The notes beneath the pieces were generated by a model, which was given only the letters and a program-made list of their open reading frames with translations, was not told where the DNA came from and searched no databases. This document shows positions 54,318 through 63,126 of a stretch of 64,000 bases of DNA, piece after piece (position 1 is the first letter of the stretch; each line of letters begins with the position of its first letter). A program made the position numbers and the translations under genes. The stretch is from Pseudodonghicola flavimaris (lineage in GTDB: Bacteria > Pseudomonadota > Alphaproteobacteria > Rhodobacterales > Rhodobacteraceae). The DNA is taken from positions 248,001 through 312,000 of the forward strand of contig NZ_JASNJD010000003.1 of assembly GCF_030164425.1 (NCBI RefSeq), read 5' to 3'.

Positions 54318-55181
54318 ATGGCGAAAGTTGCGTTTCTGGGGCTGGGGGTGATGGGCTACCCGATGGCCGGGCATCTGGCGAAGGCGGGGCATGAGGTGAC
54401 GGTCTACAACCGGACCGCCGCCAAGGCCGAGGCCTGGGTCAAGGAGTATGGCGGGGCCGCCGCCGCCACCCCGGCAGAGGCCGCCGCCGGCGCCGATTTC
54501 GTGATGGCCTGCGTCGGTAACGACGACGATCTGCGGCAGGTCTGCATGGGCGAGACCGGCGCCTTCGCCGGCATGACGCCCGGCGCGCTTTTCGTCGATC
54601 ACACCACGGTGTCGGCCAAGGTCACCGCCGAGATGTACGCCGCAGCAAAGGCCGCTGGCCTGGACTTTGTCGACGCGCCGGTCTCCGGCGGGCAGGCCGG
54701 CGCCCAGAACGGGGTGCTTTCGATCATGTGCGGCGGCGATCAGCCCGCCTATGAAGCGGCGGAGCCGGTGATGCAGGCCTATGGCAAGTCGATCAAGCGG
54801 CTGGGCGACAGCGGTGCCGGACAGCTGACCAAGATGGTCAACCAGATCTGCATCGCCGGGCTGGTGCAGGCGCTGAGCGAGGGGCTGGCCTTTGCCGAGA
54901 AGGCCGGGCTCGACGGGCGCGCGGTGGTCGAGGTGATCGCCGGTGGGGCCGCCGGATCATGGCAGATGGTCAATCGCCATGGCACCATGATCGACGGTGC
55001 GTTCGACCACGGCTTCGCCATCGACTGGATGCGCAAGGATCTGGGGATTTGCCTTGCCACCGGCAACGAGATCGGCGCCAGCCTGCCGGTGACCGCGCTG
55101 GTCGATCAGTTCTACAAGGACGTGCAGAACATGGGCGGCGCGCGCTGGGATACCTCGGCGCTGATCAAGCGGCTGCGCTGA
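54318..55181 (+). CDS. 3-hydroxyisobutyrate dehydrogenase-family oxidoreductase
   Basis: A 287-residue beta-hydroxyacid dehydrogenase. The NAD motif is FLGLGVMGYPMAGHLAKAGH, the substrate-loop signature is FVDAPVSGGQAGAQNG and the catalytic lysine region is GAGQLTKMVNQICIAG. The group includes 3-hydroxyisobutyrate, tartronate semialdehyde and glyoxylate reductases. The arginine after strand two (YNRT) is compatible with NADP or NAD. It may be the last step of the pathway encoded upstream or independent. A strong terminator follows 150 bp on. Confidence 0.91.
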   Translation: MAKVAFLGLGVMGYPMAGHLAKAGHEVTVYNRTAAKAEAWVKEYGGAAAATPAEAAAGADFVMACVGNDDDLRQVCMGETGAFAGMTPGALFVDHTTVSAKVTAEMYAAAKAAGLDFVDAPVSGGQAGAQNGVLSIMCGGDQPAYEAAEPVMQAYGKSIKRLGDSGAGQLTKMVNQICIAGLVQALSEGLAFAEKAGLDGRAVVEVIAGGAAGSWQMVNRHGTMIDGAFDHGFAIDWMRKDLGICLATGNEIGASLPVTALVDQFYKDVQNMGGARWDTSALIKRLR

Positions 55182-55227
55182 GCGTCATCTTCCTGTCCCG
55201 ACTGCGCCTGCGGCGCTGGCCGCCGGC

Positions 55228-55255
55228 GGGGATATTTGGGGCCAGAAAAGGACGG
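55228..55255 (+). repeat. Dispersed intergenic element, copy D
   Basis: GGGGATATTTGGGGCCAGAA (55228-55247) then AAGGACGG follows GC-rich sequence with dyad symmetry, about 47 bases beyond the dehydrogenase stop. It is closest to copy C. Confidence 0.42.
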
Positions 55256-55331
55256 GCAAGAATGGTACGGCGGACCGTTTCAGCCCGCTCCGGACGGAAC
55301 CCCGGGGCCACGAAAAGCTGCGATAAAACGA

Positions 55332-55359
55332 AAACGCCCGGGGAAATCCCCGGGCGTTT
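55332..55359. terminator. Bidirectional terminator between convergent genes
   Basis: A perfect 12-bp stem (AAACGCCCGGGG at 55332-55343 and its complement at 55348-55359) with an AAAT loop lies between the dehydrogenase and the convergent RND pump gene. Its A/T ends allow function in both directions. Confidence 0.8.
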
Positions 55360-55381
55360 CGCGTTCCTGTCGCGCGCGACC

Positions 55382-58300
55382 TCAGGTCTTGAAGACTCGG
55401 TAGATCGCCGGGATCACCAGCACCGTCAGCAGGGTCGATGTCAGCAGACCGAACAGGAGCGAAATCGCCAGCCCCTGAAAGATCGGATCGGCCAGGATCA
55501 CCACCGCGCCGATCATCGCCGCCACCGCCGTCAGCAGGATCGGCTTGAAGCGAATCGAGCCGGCCAGCAGCAGGGTTTCCACCAGCGGCGTCTCGGGTCG
55601 GCCTTCGTGGCGGATGAAGTCCACCAGCAGGATGGAGTTTCGCACGATGATCCCGGCCAGCGCGATGAAGCCGATCATCGAGGGCGCCGAGAACGGCGCG
55701 TTGAACAGCCAGTGGCCGCCGATGATTCCGAGGAAAGTCAGGGGAATCGGCGTCAGGATCACCAGCGGCAGCCGGAACGAGCCGAATTGCGCCACCACCA
55801 GGATGTAAATCCCCACCAGCGCGACGCCGAAGGCTGCCCCCATGTCGCGGAAGGTCACCCAGGTCACCTCCCACTCGCCGTCCCAGAGCAGCGTCACATG
55901 GCTTTCGTCCTCGGGCTGGCCATGCAACGAGATCACCGGCTTGGTGCCCTCGGGCCAGTCCATCTTCTCGATCCGGTCGGCGACGGCGATCATGCCGTAA
56001 AGCGGCGCCTCGAACTGGCCCGCCAGCTCGCCCTGCACCATCTCTGCCGTCCGGCCATTGTGGCGGAAGATCGGATAGGACACTTTCTCCTCGCGGAGGT
56101 CGATCACATCGCCCAGCTCGACGACGCCGCGCGCCTCATCCTCCAGCGCGGCGGGGATCGGCGTGGTCAGGAAGCTCTCGTCGATCCGCTTCTGCGATTT
56201 GTCCCGCTCCACCACGATGGGGATCGGCCGGCGCCCCTCGCCGCGATGGGAATAACCCACCGTGGTGCCGCCGTTGAGGATCTGGATGGTCGAGAAGACA
56301 TCGCCCTCCTCCACCCCGAAGAACTCCAGCTGGTCGGTTGAAACGGTGGCGCGCAGCCGCCGGCTCTGGGTGCCGAAGCTGTCGTCGACATCGACCACAT
56401 AGGGCACGTCCTCGAACGCCTTGCGGATCAGCCGCGCCGCCTCGCGCCGGACCTCCGGATCGGGGCCGTAGACCTCGGCCAGCAGGGTGGCGATCACCGG
56501 CGGGCCGGGGGGCGGCTCCACCGTCTTCAGCACCGTGCCCTCCGGCACCGCGACCCTGGCGATCCGCTCGCGGATATCCAGCGCGATCTCGTGGCTGGTA
56601 CGGTCCCGCTCGCCCTTGGGCGTCAGGTTGACCTGCAGATCGCCCTGCTCGGCACTGGCGCGCTGATAATAATGCCGCACCAGCCCGTTGAAGTTGAAGG
56701 GTGCCGCCGCCGCCGCATGGGTCTGGATCGACACCACCTCGGGCAGCTGCATGATCACCTGCGCCACGTCCTGGGCCACCGCATCGGTCGCCTCGACCGA
56801 AGACCCCTCGGGCAGGTCGATCATCACCGCCAGTTCCGACTTGTTGTCGAAGGGCAGCAGCTTCACCGTCACATGTTTGGTGTAGAACGCCGCCATCGAG
56901 CCGAAGCTGAGCCCGGCCGCGACCAGCAGGAACAGCCCGGACCGCCCCTTGGACTTCAGGATCGGCCGCGCGACCGCGGCATAGACCCGGCCCAGACGGC
57001 CGCCATGGCCGCCGCCCTCATGCGCGTGCAGGGGCGCCCGGCCGGCGATCTTCAGCATCAGCCAGGGCGTGATGATCACCGCCACGAAGAAGGAGAAGAT
57101 CATCGCGGCGGAGGCATTCGCCGGGATCGGCGACATATAGGGCCCCATCATGCCGGAAACGAAGAGCATCGGCAGCAGCGCCGCCACCACCGTCAGGGTG
57201 GCGACGATGGTCGGGTTGCCGACCTCGGCCACCGCGCGGATCGCCTTTTCGGCACGGTCGCCCTTCTCCGGCAGGCCCCAGTGACGGGCGATATTCTCGA
57301 TCACCACGATGGCGTCGTCGACCAGGATGCCAATGGAGAAGATCAGCGCGAAGAGCGAAACCCGGTTCAGCGTATAGCCCATGATCCAGGCGGCGAAGAG
57401 CGTCAGCAGGATGGTCACCGGGATGACGATGGCGACCACGATGCTTTCGCGCCAGCCGATGGCGAAGAACACCAGCGCCACGATCGACACCGTGGCGAGC
57501 CCGAGGTGAAACAGCAGCTCATTCGCCTTCTCGTTGGCGGTCTCGCCGTAATCGCGGGTCACCTCCACCGCGATATCCTCGGGGATCAGCGTTTCCTTCA
57601 GCAGGTCGACGCGATGCAGGATCTGTTCGGCCACCACCACCGCATTGGCACCGGCGCGCTTGGCCACCGCCAGCGTCACTGCCGGGGTGCGGCGCAGGCC
57701 GCCGTCGCCGTCGCGCGCGATGTTCGAGACGATCTTGTCCGACGTGTCGGGAACGAAGCTGATATCGGCCACGTCGCGCACATAGACCGGCCGGCCGTCG
57801 GTGGTGGTCAGCAGCAGATTGCCGATCTCGGCCGGGGCCTGCAGGGTCTCCCCCGCCACCAGCGGGATCTGCTGGCCCCGGTCGCGCACCGTGCCGGTGG
57901 AAAAGGCGTTGTTCGCCGCCTCGACCTTGTCGGCCAGCCCCTGCAGCGTCACCCCGAACAGTGCCAGCTTGTTCGGATCGGGGGCGATCCGGATCGCATC
58001 GGGGCTTTCGCCGACGATATAGGTCAGACCCACATCCTGGATCTTGGCCATTTCGACCTGAAGTTCGCGGGCCACCCGGGTCAGGTCATTCGCCGTGATC
58101 TCCTCCGCCCCCGGTTTCGGGGCCAGCGTCAGGGTCACGATGGCCACGTCGTCGATGCCACGCCCGACGATCAGCGGCTCGGCGATCCCCACCGGGATCT
58201 GATCCATGTTGGCGCGCACCTTGTCATGCACCCGTAGGATGGCGGAATCGGCATTGGTGCCGACCAGGAACCGCGCGGTGACCATGGCGTAATCGTCGGT

Positions 58301-58591
58301 CGAGGTGGAATAGACATGCTCCACCTCGCCGATGCCGCGTACGATGGTCTCCATCGGCTCGGTCACCAGTTTCGCCGCATCCTCGGCCCGGAGCCCGGGC
58401 GCCGCGATGTGGATATCCACCATCGGGACGGAGATCTGCGGCTCTTCCTCGCGCGGCAGGCTGATCAGGGCCACCAGCCCGACCATCAGCGCCGCCAGGA
58501 TCATCAGCGGCGTCAGCGGCGAGCGGATGAACGTTCTGGTCAGGCCGCCGGCGATGCCCAGGCCCTTCTTGCCCTCGGAGGTCTCACTCAT
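55382..58591 (-). CDS. RND-family efflux pump inner-membrane subunit
   Basis: A 1,069-residue RND transporter. Twelve membrane helices with two large periplasmic loops are evident; the N terminus (FIRSPLTPLMILAALMVGLV, LPREEEPQISVPMVDI) and the proton-relay aspartates in TM4 (GILVDDAIVVIENIARH) are typical of the HAE1/AcrB-like and CzcA-like class. The REEEPQ motif and lack of metal-site methionines favour an organic-solute pump; the substrate is not known. The adaptor gene precedes it and overlaps its start by eight bases. No outer-membrane channel gene is in the window. Confidence 0.93.
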   Translation of the reverse strand: MSETSEGKKGLGIAGGLTRTFIRSPLTPLMILAALMVGLVALISLPREEEPQISVPMVDIHIAAPGLRAEDAAKLVTEPMETIVRGIGEVEHVYSTSTDDYAMVTARFLVGTNADSAILRVHDKVRANMDQIPVGIAEPLIVGRGIDDVAIVTLTLAPKPGAEEITANDLTRVARELQVEMAKIQDVGLTYIVGESPDAIRIAPDPNKLALFGVTLQGLADKVEAANNAFSTGTVRDRGQQIPLVAGETLQAPAEIGNLLLTTTDGRPVYVRDVADISFVPDTSDKIVSNIARDGDGGLRRTPAVTLAVAKRAGANAVVVAEQILHRVDLLKETLIPEDIAVEVTRDYGETANEKANELLFHLGLATVSIVALVFFAIGWRESIVVAIVIPVTILLTLFAAWIMGYTLNRVSLFALIFSIGILVDDAIVVIENIARHWGLPEKGDRAEKAIRAVAEVGNPTIVATLTVVAALLPMLFVSGMMGPYMSPIPANASAAMIFSFFVAVIITPWLMLKIAGRAPLHAHEGGGHGGRLGRVYAAVARPILKSKGRSGLFLLVAAGLSFGSMAAFYTKHVTVKLLPFDNKSELAVMIDLPEGSSVEATDAVAQDVAQVIMQLPEVVSIQTHAAAAAPFNFNGLVRHYYQRASAEQGDLQVNLTPKGERDRTSHEIALDIRERIARVAVPEGTVLKTVEPPPGPPVIATLLAEVYGPDPEVRREAARLIRKAFEDVPYVVDVDDSFGTQSRRLRATVSTDQLEFFGVEEGDVFSTIQILNGGTTVGYSHRGEGRRPIPIVVERDKSQKRIDESFLTTPIPAALEDEARGVVELGDVIDLREEKVSYPIFRHNGRTAEMVQGELAGQFEAPLYGMIAVADRIEKMDWPEGTKPVISLHGQPEDESHVTLLWDGEWEVTWVTFRDMGAAFGVALVGIYILVVAQFGSFRLPLVILTPIPLTFLGIIGGHWLFNAPFSAPSMIGFIALAGIIVRNSILLVDFIRHEGRPETPLVETLLLAGSIRFKPILLTAVAAMIGAVVILADPIFQGLAISLLFGLLTSTLLTVLVIPAIYRVFKT

Positions 58592-59570
58592 CGCCGGTCA
58601 CCACCGTGTCGCCGACACTGATACCCGAGAGGATCTCGATCATCTCGGAACCATCGACCGTCACATGCTGGCCCGGCACCACGGCGCGGCGGATCACCGC
58701 CCCAGAGGCCGCGCGCACCGGCACGAAATCCAGCCCCATGCGTGTCTCCACCGCCACCGCCGGCACCAGCAACGCCTTGCGCGCACCGATCGGCAGGCTG
58801 ACCAGTACCCGCGCGTTGACGAAATCGCTGTTCAGCCCCTCGACCTCGACATCGGCGATCACCCGGCCGGTCTGGATCTCGGGATAGACCTTGGCCAGTC
58901 GGCCCAGCCGTTCCTCGCCGGAGGTGCCGATGCGGATATCCATCCCCTCATGCAGGAAGGGGGCATGCCGTTCCGGCACCCCCAGCCGCAGGAAGAAGCC
59001 GCCGCCGCCGATCGAGGCGATGGTCTCGCCCGGCAACACCACGGTGCCGCGGGTCACCGGCACGTCCAGGACCTTGCCGGCGATCGGCGCCAGCACCGCG
59101 CCCTCGGCCGCCTGTTCCTCGATCACCCGTTTGTCGCCCACCGCAGCGGCGATCTGGTTTTCCAGAACGCTCACGTTGGTGCGCAGCGAATCGAGCTGCT
59201 GGCTGGTGATCACCCCGCGCTCTTGCAGGTTCTCACCGCGCGTCAGCTCGGTCCGGGCATTGTCCAGCTGCGAGCGCAGCGCGTCGATATTGCCCTGTGC
59301 CGCCTCCAGTTGCAGCGCCAGCTTGGGATCGTGAATGGTGGCGATCACCTGACCTTCGGTGACATCGCTGCCCTCGGTCACATCGATCGACACCAGCGTA
59401 CCGCCCAACCGGGAACGCGCGTCGATCTGATCGCGCGCCTCGATCCGGCCGAAGACCGCCTTCCATTCGGTGATATCGCGCTGCTCAACGGTCAGCTCTG
59501 CCGCGTAACCTGCCGACGCGGTTGCCAGAACCGCCAGCGCAGACGCCAAGATAAACTTTCGCATCGCCAC
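58584..59570 (-). CDS. RND periplasmic adaptor (membrane fusion protein)
   Basis: A 328-residue adaptor: Sec signal (MAMRKFILASALAVLATASA), lipoyl-like halves (TLVSIDVTEGSDVTEGQVIA and GTVVLPGETIASIG), a coiled-coil hairpin in between (QLDNARTELTRGENLQERG) and a beta-barrel/proximal domain. It bridges the RND pump and an outer-membrane channel. First gene of the two-gene pump operon. Its promoter is not evident in the 125 bp up to hemP, so hemP transcription may run into it. Confidence 0.9.
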   Translation of the reverse strand: MAMRKFILASALAVLATASAGYAAELTVEQRDITEWKAVFGRIEARDQIDARSRLGGTLVSIDVTEGSDVTEGQVIATIHDPKLALQLEAAQGNIDALRSQLDNARTELTRGENLQERGVITSQQLDSLRTNVSVLENQIAAAVGDKRVIEEQAAEGAVLAPIAGKVLDVPVTRGTVVLPGETIASIGGGGFFLRLGVPERHAPFLHEGMDIRIGTSGEERLGRLAKVYPEIQTGRVIADVEVEGLNSDFVNARVLVSLPIGARKALLVPAVAVETRMGLDFVPVRAASGAVIRRAVVPGQHVTVDGSEMIEILSGISVGDTVVTGDE

Positions 59571-59694
59571 TCCTCACTGCCGTCGTGTCAGAAGACACAG
59601 ATGCACAATGTGGAATGCTTTGCAATCCCGCCGCACCGGGACCGTGCCCTGCGTCTGGCGGGACGCAGATTGACCAAGTCCCGGCAAACGGGGG

Positions 59695-59862
59695 TTATTT
59701 CGTCAGGATCAGCTTGCCCGCGCGGGTGATCCGCAGGGTATAGATCTGATCGCCCAACGCGATATGGGCCAGGTTGCCGCCGCTGGTCAGGTCCTCGGCC
59801 CGGTGGGCGGGAATGGCTTGGCTCGGGGTACTGCGGAGGGGCTCGGTGCTGTGAATGGTCAT
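59695..59862 (-). CDS. hemP: Hemin uptake protein HemP
   Basis: A 55-residue protein, read directly from the sequence: start MTIHSTEPLR, then the HemP core NLAHIALGDQIYTLRITRAG and the tail KLILTK. HemP/HmuP proteins are small factors linked to heme uptake operons and, in Bradyrhizobium, activate them together with Irr. No heme receptor or ABC genes are beside it here. Its ATG overlaps the stop of an upstream mini-ORF (ATGA), so the two are translationally coupled. An iron-box-like dyad lies in the promoter. The RND pump operon follows on the same strand. Confidence 0.86.
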   Translation of the reverse strand: MTIHSTEPLRSTPSQAIPAHRAEDLTSGGNLAHIALGDQIYTLRITRAGKLILTK

Positions 59863-60017
59863 CGCCAGATCCTCGTTTCGGACTCGATACGGTCGATCAC
59901 GGCGTCCACGGACAGCCCGAGCCGGACACCGGCATCGGCGAGAATGGTCCAGAGGCTGTCCCCGGCAGGGGCAGCCGACCGGTCGCAGGGCCGCCGGGCA
60001 TCGGTCGGACAGGACAT
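59859..60017 (-). CDS. Small ORF coupled to hemP (unknown)
   Basis: A 52-codon frame starting at ATG 60017, eight bases after TTAGGA, and ending in the TGA that overlaps the hemP start. The product (start MSCPTDARRPCDR; then SLWTILADAGVRLGLSVDAV, an amphipathic helix) resembles nothing I recognise. The coupling and Shine-Dalgarno argue for a real gene; short length and lack of homologues I can name argue for caution. It could also be a leader whose translation sets hemP levels. Confidence 0.5.
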   Translation of the reverse strand: MSCPTDARRPCDRSAAPAGDSLWTILADAGVRLGLSVDAVIDRIESETRIWR

Positions 60018-60083
60018 GGGCGCGTTCCTAAGTGATTTTTGCGGCTGGCTGACCCGGGCGCCGGGTTGGCTGAGTGAACCCAA

Positions 60084-60112
60084 TAACTGACTAAATCCGT
60101 CACCTATGTCAA
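60084..60112 (-). promoter_or_regulatory. hemP promoter with iron-box-like dyad
   Basis: On the minus strand TTGACA (60107-60112) is a perfect -35, and a weak CAGTTA lies at -10 spacing (60084-60089). Between them TGAC-N7-GTCA (60088-60102, TGACTAAATCCGTCA on the plus strand) sits where a repressor would block polymerase. From memory it resembles the Rhodobacterales 'iron-Rhodo box'; the exact consensus was not checked. Confidence 0.5.
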
Positions 60113-60297
60113 CCCAAGCGATTTTGTCAGGCAAAGATTCGCCTGAGTTTCACCCGCCCCGCCCGAACCGATGCCGGCAGCGCCACAAAACACCGCCAAT
60201 CGCCGCCCCGTCCCGCTAATCGGCTTTTCGGCGGCGGCAAATCCCGCTAGGTCAAAGCCGCGCGTTTCAGCCATTCCCGAGAACGGAGGACCAGATC

Positions 60298-61260
60298 TTG
60301 ACCGCCATGCCCAGCCTTATCGCCCCCGAAGGCACCGTTCCCGCCACGCTCGCCGCTCCGATGCAGGCCCTGGCCCGCGTCGCCGCCGATCTGGCCCTGA
60401 CCATCGCCCGAGGCCCGCTGGGCGGCGGGTCGCTCGCGGCCGAGGTCGGCAACAACTCCGATGGCGACAACCAGAAGGCGCTGGACGTGATCGCCGACGA
60501 GGCCTTCGCCGCCGCGCTGCCCGGCACCGGCGTGCGCTGGTATGCCTCCGAAGAACAGGAAGAGGTGGTCGAGATCGACGCCGACGGCACCCTGGGCCTG
60601 GCCATCGACCCGCTCGACGGCTCCTCGAACATCGATGTGAACGTGTCGATCGGCACCATCTTCTCGATCCGCCCGGCCCAGCCCGATGCAGAGGACACCT
60701 TCCTGCGCCCGGGCCGCGAGCAGATCGCCGGCGGCTATATCGTCTACGGGCCGATGACCGCCATGGTCGTCACCTTCGGCGATGGCGTGCTGACCTTCGT
60801 TCTGGACCCCGAGGACCGGGTGTTCAAACCGGTCGACAGCCCCAAGCCGATCCCGGCGGCAACCAAGGAATTCGCCATCAACGCCTCCAACGCGCTGCGC
60901 TGGGAGGCCCCGGTTCAGGCCTATGTCACCGATTGCCAGAAGGGCGAGGCCGGACCGCTGGGCAAGACCTTCAACATGCGCTGGGTCGCCTCTCTGGTGG
61001 CCGAAACCCATCGCATCCTGTCGCGCGGCGGCATCTTCCTCTACCCCGGCGACAGCCGCAAAGGCTATGAGATGGGGCGCCTGCGCATGGTCTATGAATG
61101 CGCCCCGATCGCGATGCTGATCGAACAGGCCGGCGGCCGGGCCACCACCGGCCGGGCGCCGCTGCTGGACCAGGTGCCGGACAAGCTGCACGCCCGCACG
61201 CCGCTGGTGTTCGGCTCGACCGAAGAGGTCGACCGCGTCACCGCCTATCACCAGACCTGA
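60298..61260 (+). CDS. fbp: Fructose-1,6-bisphosphatase, class I
   Basis: A 320-residue class I FBPase. The metal and active-site motif is [14 protein letters not shown] (D104, D107), preceded by an acidic [10 protein letters not shown] loop; substrate-binding RRMVYE-type residues appear as [11 protein letters not shown], and the lysine site as [12 protein letters not shown]. It makes fructose 6-phosphate in gluconeogenesis (or in a Calvin cycle if one exists elsewhere). A TTG at 60298 follows ACGGAGGA; an ATG three codons on is a possible alternative. It stands alone before a strong terminator. Confidence 0.94.
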   Translation: MTAMPSLIAPEGTVPATLAAPMQALARVAADLALTIARGPLGGGSLAAEVGNNSDGDNQKALDVIADEAFAAALPGTGVRWYASEEQEEVVEIDADGTLGLAIDPLDGSSNIDVNVSIGTIFSIRPAQPDAEDTFLRPGREQIAGGYIVYGPMTAMVVTFGDGVLTFVLDPEDRVFKPVDSPKPIPAATKEFAINASNALRWEAPVQAYVTDCQKGEAGPLGKTFNMRWVASLVAETHRILSRGGIFLYPGDSRKGYEMGRLRMVYECAPIAMLIEQAGGRATTGRAPLLDQVPDKLHARTPLVFGSTEEVDRVTAYHQT

Positions 61261-61282
61261 GCCCGATCACGAGATCGGCGGC

Positions 61283-61310
61283 AAAGGGGGCCCGGGCGGC
61301 CCCCTTTTTT
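61283..61310 (+). terminator. Rho-independent terminator of fbp
   Basis: A 10-bp stem (AAAGGGGGCC at 61283-61292, GGCCCCCTTT at 61298-61307) is followed by more T residues to 61310, 23 bp after the fbp stop. Confidence 0.9.
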
Positions 61311-61431
61311 CGTGCCGGCCGATCGCGTCGCGGATCTTCGCCCCCCACCTGCCCCACACCGGTTTCGCGATTGCCATTCACACATGCGAATGCGACGATA
61401 CCTTTCGGAGGACATGGAGAGGAGGAAGACC

Positions 61432-62358
61432 ATGCAGATCACGCGACGGCGATTGCTGCAAACCGGTGGCGCCGGGCTGGCCCTGGCCGGCACCGGCGCC
61501 GGCCGGCTCTGGGCGGCGACCGAACTGAGCTTTGGCGGGGTGACGGTTCAGACCCTGTCGGACGGGCATCTGGTGCTGCCGGCAGATTTCATCTTCGGCC
61601 CGATGCCGGAGGCCGAGCTGGCACCGCTGCTGTCGGATTTCGGTCTGTCGGCGGATGCGCCGCTCAACGCGCCCTGCAACGTCACCCTGCTGCGGGACGG
61701 CGACCGCGTGGTGCTGTTCGATGCCGGCGCCGGCAATGCCTTTCAGCCCTCTGCCGGGGAACTTCTCGGCGCGCTCGACGCCGCCGGGCTGGCGCCCGAG
61801 GATATCACCCATGTCGTCTTCACCCATGGCCACCCCGATCACCTCTGGGGGGTGCTGGACGATTTCGACGATCCGCTGTTCGCCAATGCCACCCATCTGA
61901 TGGGTCGGGCCGAATGGGCGTATTGGTACGACCCCGCCACCGTCGACAGCATCGGCAGCGCCCGCACCAGTTTCGCGGTCGGTGCCCGGCGCCGGCTGGA
62001 GGTTCTCGAGGATGCCATCACCTTCTTCGACGATGGCGCCGAAATCCTGCCCGGGGTCGCCGCCCGCGCCAGCTTCGGCCACACGCCCGGACATATGTCC
62101 TTTGAAATCCGCCGCGGCACCGAGGCGGTGATGGTCGTGGGCGATGCCATCGGCAACGGCCACCTCGCCTTTGCCCGCCCCGGCTGGCCCTCCGGCTCGG
62201 ACCAGGACCAGACGCTTGCCGCGGCGACCCGTCTGGCGCTGCTCGATCAGCTGGCCTATGAACAGATGCGGCTGATCGGCTTCCACCTGCCCGCAGGGGG
62301 ACTGGGCCGGGCGGAGAAAACCAGCGACGGCTATCGCTTCGTACCGGAGGCGGGCTGA
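61432..62358 (+). CDS. Metallo-beta-lactamase-fold hydrolase with Tat signal
   Basis: A 308-residue MBL-fold protein. The N terminus (ITRRRLLQTGGAGLALAGTG, ending GRLWA-AT) is a twin-arginine signal, so the protein is exported folded, with metals already bound. The core motif THGHPDHLWG (H132, H134, D136, H137) and later histidines/aspartate in FGHTPGHMSFEI and VVGDAIGN complete a two-metal site. AHL-lactonase-like, sulfatase-like and other subclasses share this pattern, so the substrate is open. The ATG at 61432 with GGAGGA upstream gives a proper Tat signal; earlier in-frame starts do not. Confidence 0.9.
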   Translation: MQITRRRLLQTGGAGLALAGTGAGRLWAATELSFGGVTVQTLSDGHLVLPADFIFGPMPEAELAPLLSDFGLSADAPLNAPCNVTLLRDGDRVVLFDAGAGNAFQPSAGELLGALDAAGLAPEDITHVVFTHGHPDHLWGVLDDFDDPLFANATHLMGRAEWAYWYDPATVDSIGSARTSFAVGARRRLEVLEDAITFFDDGAEILPGVAARASFGHTPGHMSFEIRRGTEAVMVVGDAIGNGHLAFARPGWPSGSDQDQTLAAATRLALLDQLAYEQMRLIGFHLPAGGLGRAEKTSDGYRFVPEAG

Positions 62359-62379
62359 CGCGTCAGGAAAGGGGGCGGC

Positions 62380-63027
62380 ATGGCCGCGATTGTCTTCGAT
62401 CTCGACGGGACCCTGATCGACAGCGCCCCCGATATCCACGCCGCGCTCAATCAGGTGATGACCGAGGCCGGCGGCAGCCCCTTCGATCTGGCCACGGTGA
62501 TCAGCTTCATCGGCGGCGGCGTGCCGCTGCTGGTGGAACGCGCGCTGCAGGCGCAGGGCCGGCCGATGGCGGAACACGCGACGCTGACCGCCCGGATGCT
62601 GCAGGTCTATGGCGCCGCCAGCGCCGTGCGTACCCGCCTCTATCCCGGCCTGCCCGAGACGCTGGAGACGCTGCGGGCCGCCGGCCACGCCCTCGGCATC
62701 TGCACCAACAAGCCCGAGGCACCGGCGCGCGACATCCTCGACGCCTTCGACCTGACCCGCTTTTTCCCGGTGATCATCGGCGGCGACACGCTGGCGGTGA
62801 AGAAACCCGATCCGGCGCCGCTTGAGGCCGCCTATGCCGCGCTGCCCGCCGGGCCGCGGATCTATGTCGGCGACAGCGAGACCGACGCCGAAACCGCCCG
62901 GCGCGCCGGGGTTCCCTTCCTGCTCTTCACCGAAGGCTATCGCAAATCGCCGGTGGAGGCGCTGCCGCACCGGGCGCGGTTCGACGATTACGCCGGGTTC
63001 CCAGCGCTGCTGGCCGGCGCGGCCTGA
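62380..63027 (+). CDS. gph: Phosphoglycolate phosphatase (HAD family)
   Basis: A 215-residue HAD-superfamily phosphatase. Motif I is VFDLDGTLIDSAPD (nucleophile D7, acid D9), motif II is LGICTNKPE, and motifs III/IV are KKPDPAPLEAA and YVGDSETDAETA. It removes phosphate from 2-phosphoglycolate formed in DNA repair or by Rubisco oxygenation. The start lies 21 bp after the preceding MBL gene, so the two are probably co-transcribed. Confidence 0.9.
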   Translation: MAAIVFDLDGTLIDSAPDIHAALNQVMTEAGGSPFDLATVISFIGGGVPLLVERALQAQGRPMAEHATLTARMLQVYGAASAVRTRLYPGLPETLETLRAAGHALGICTNKPEAPARDILDAFDLTRFFPVIIGGDTLAVKKPDPAPLEAAYAALPAGPRIYVGDSETDAETARRAGVPFLLFTEGYRKSPVEALPHRARFDDYAGFPALLAGAA

Positions 63028-63097
63028 CCTGCGGCGATCGCCCGGCTGACCCCACCGGCGCGCCCCGCGCCGTTGCGTCACCACCGCCGCCGCCCCG

Positions 63098-63126
63098 TTG
63101 ACAGGTTTTCGGCTCGCCTGTTCAAA
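63098..63126 (+). promoter_or_regulatory. Candidate promoter before the thiolase gene
   Basis: TTGACA (63098-63103) is a perfect -35 with a 17-base spacer to TTCAAA (63121-63126), a weak -10. The 294-base gap between gph and the thiolase holds no other feature that I can support. Confidence 0.4.
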
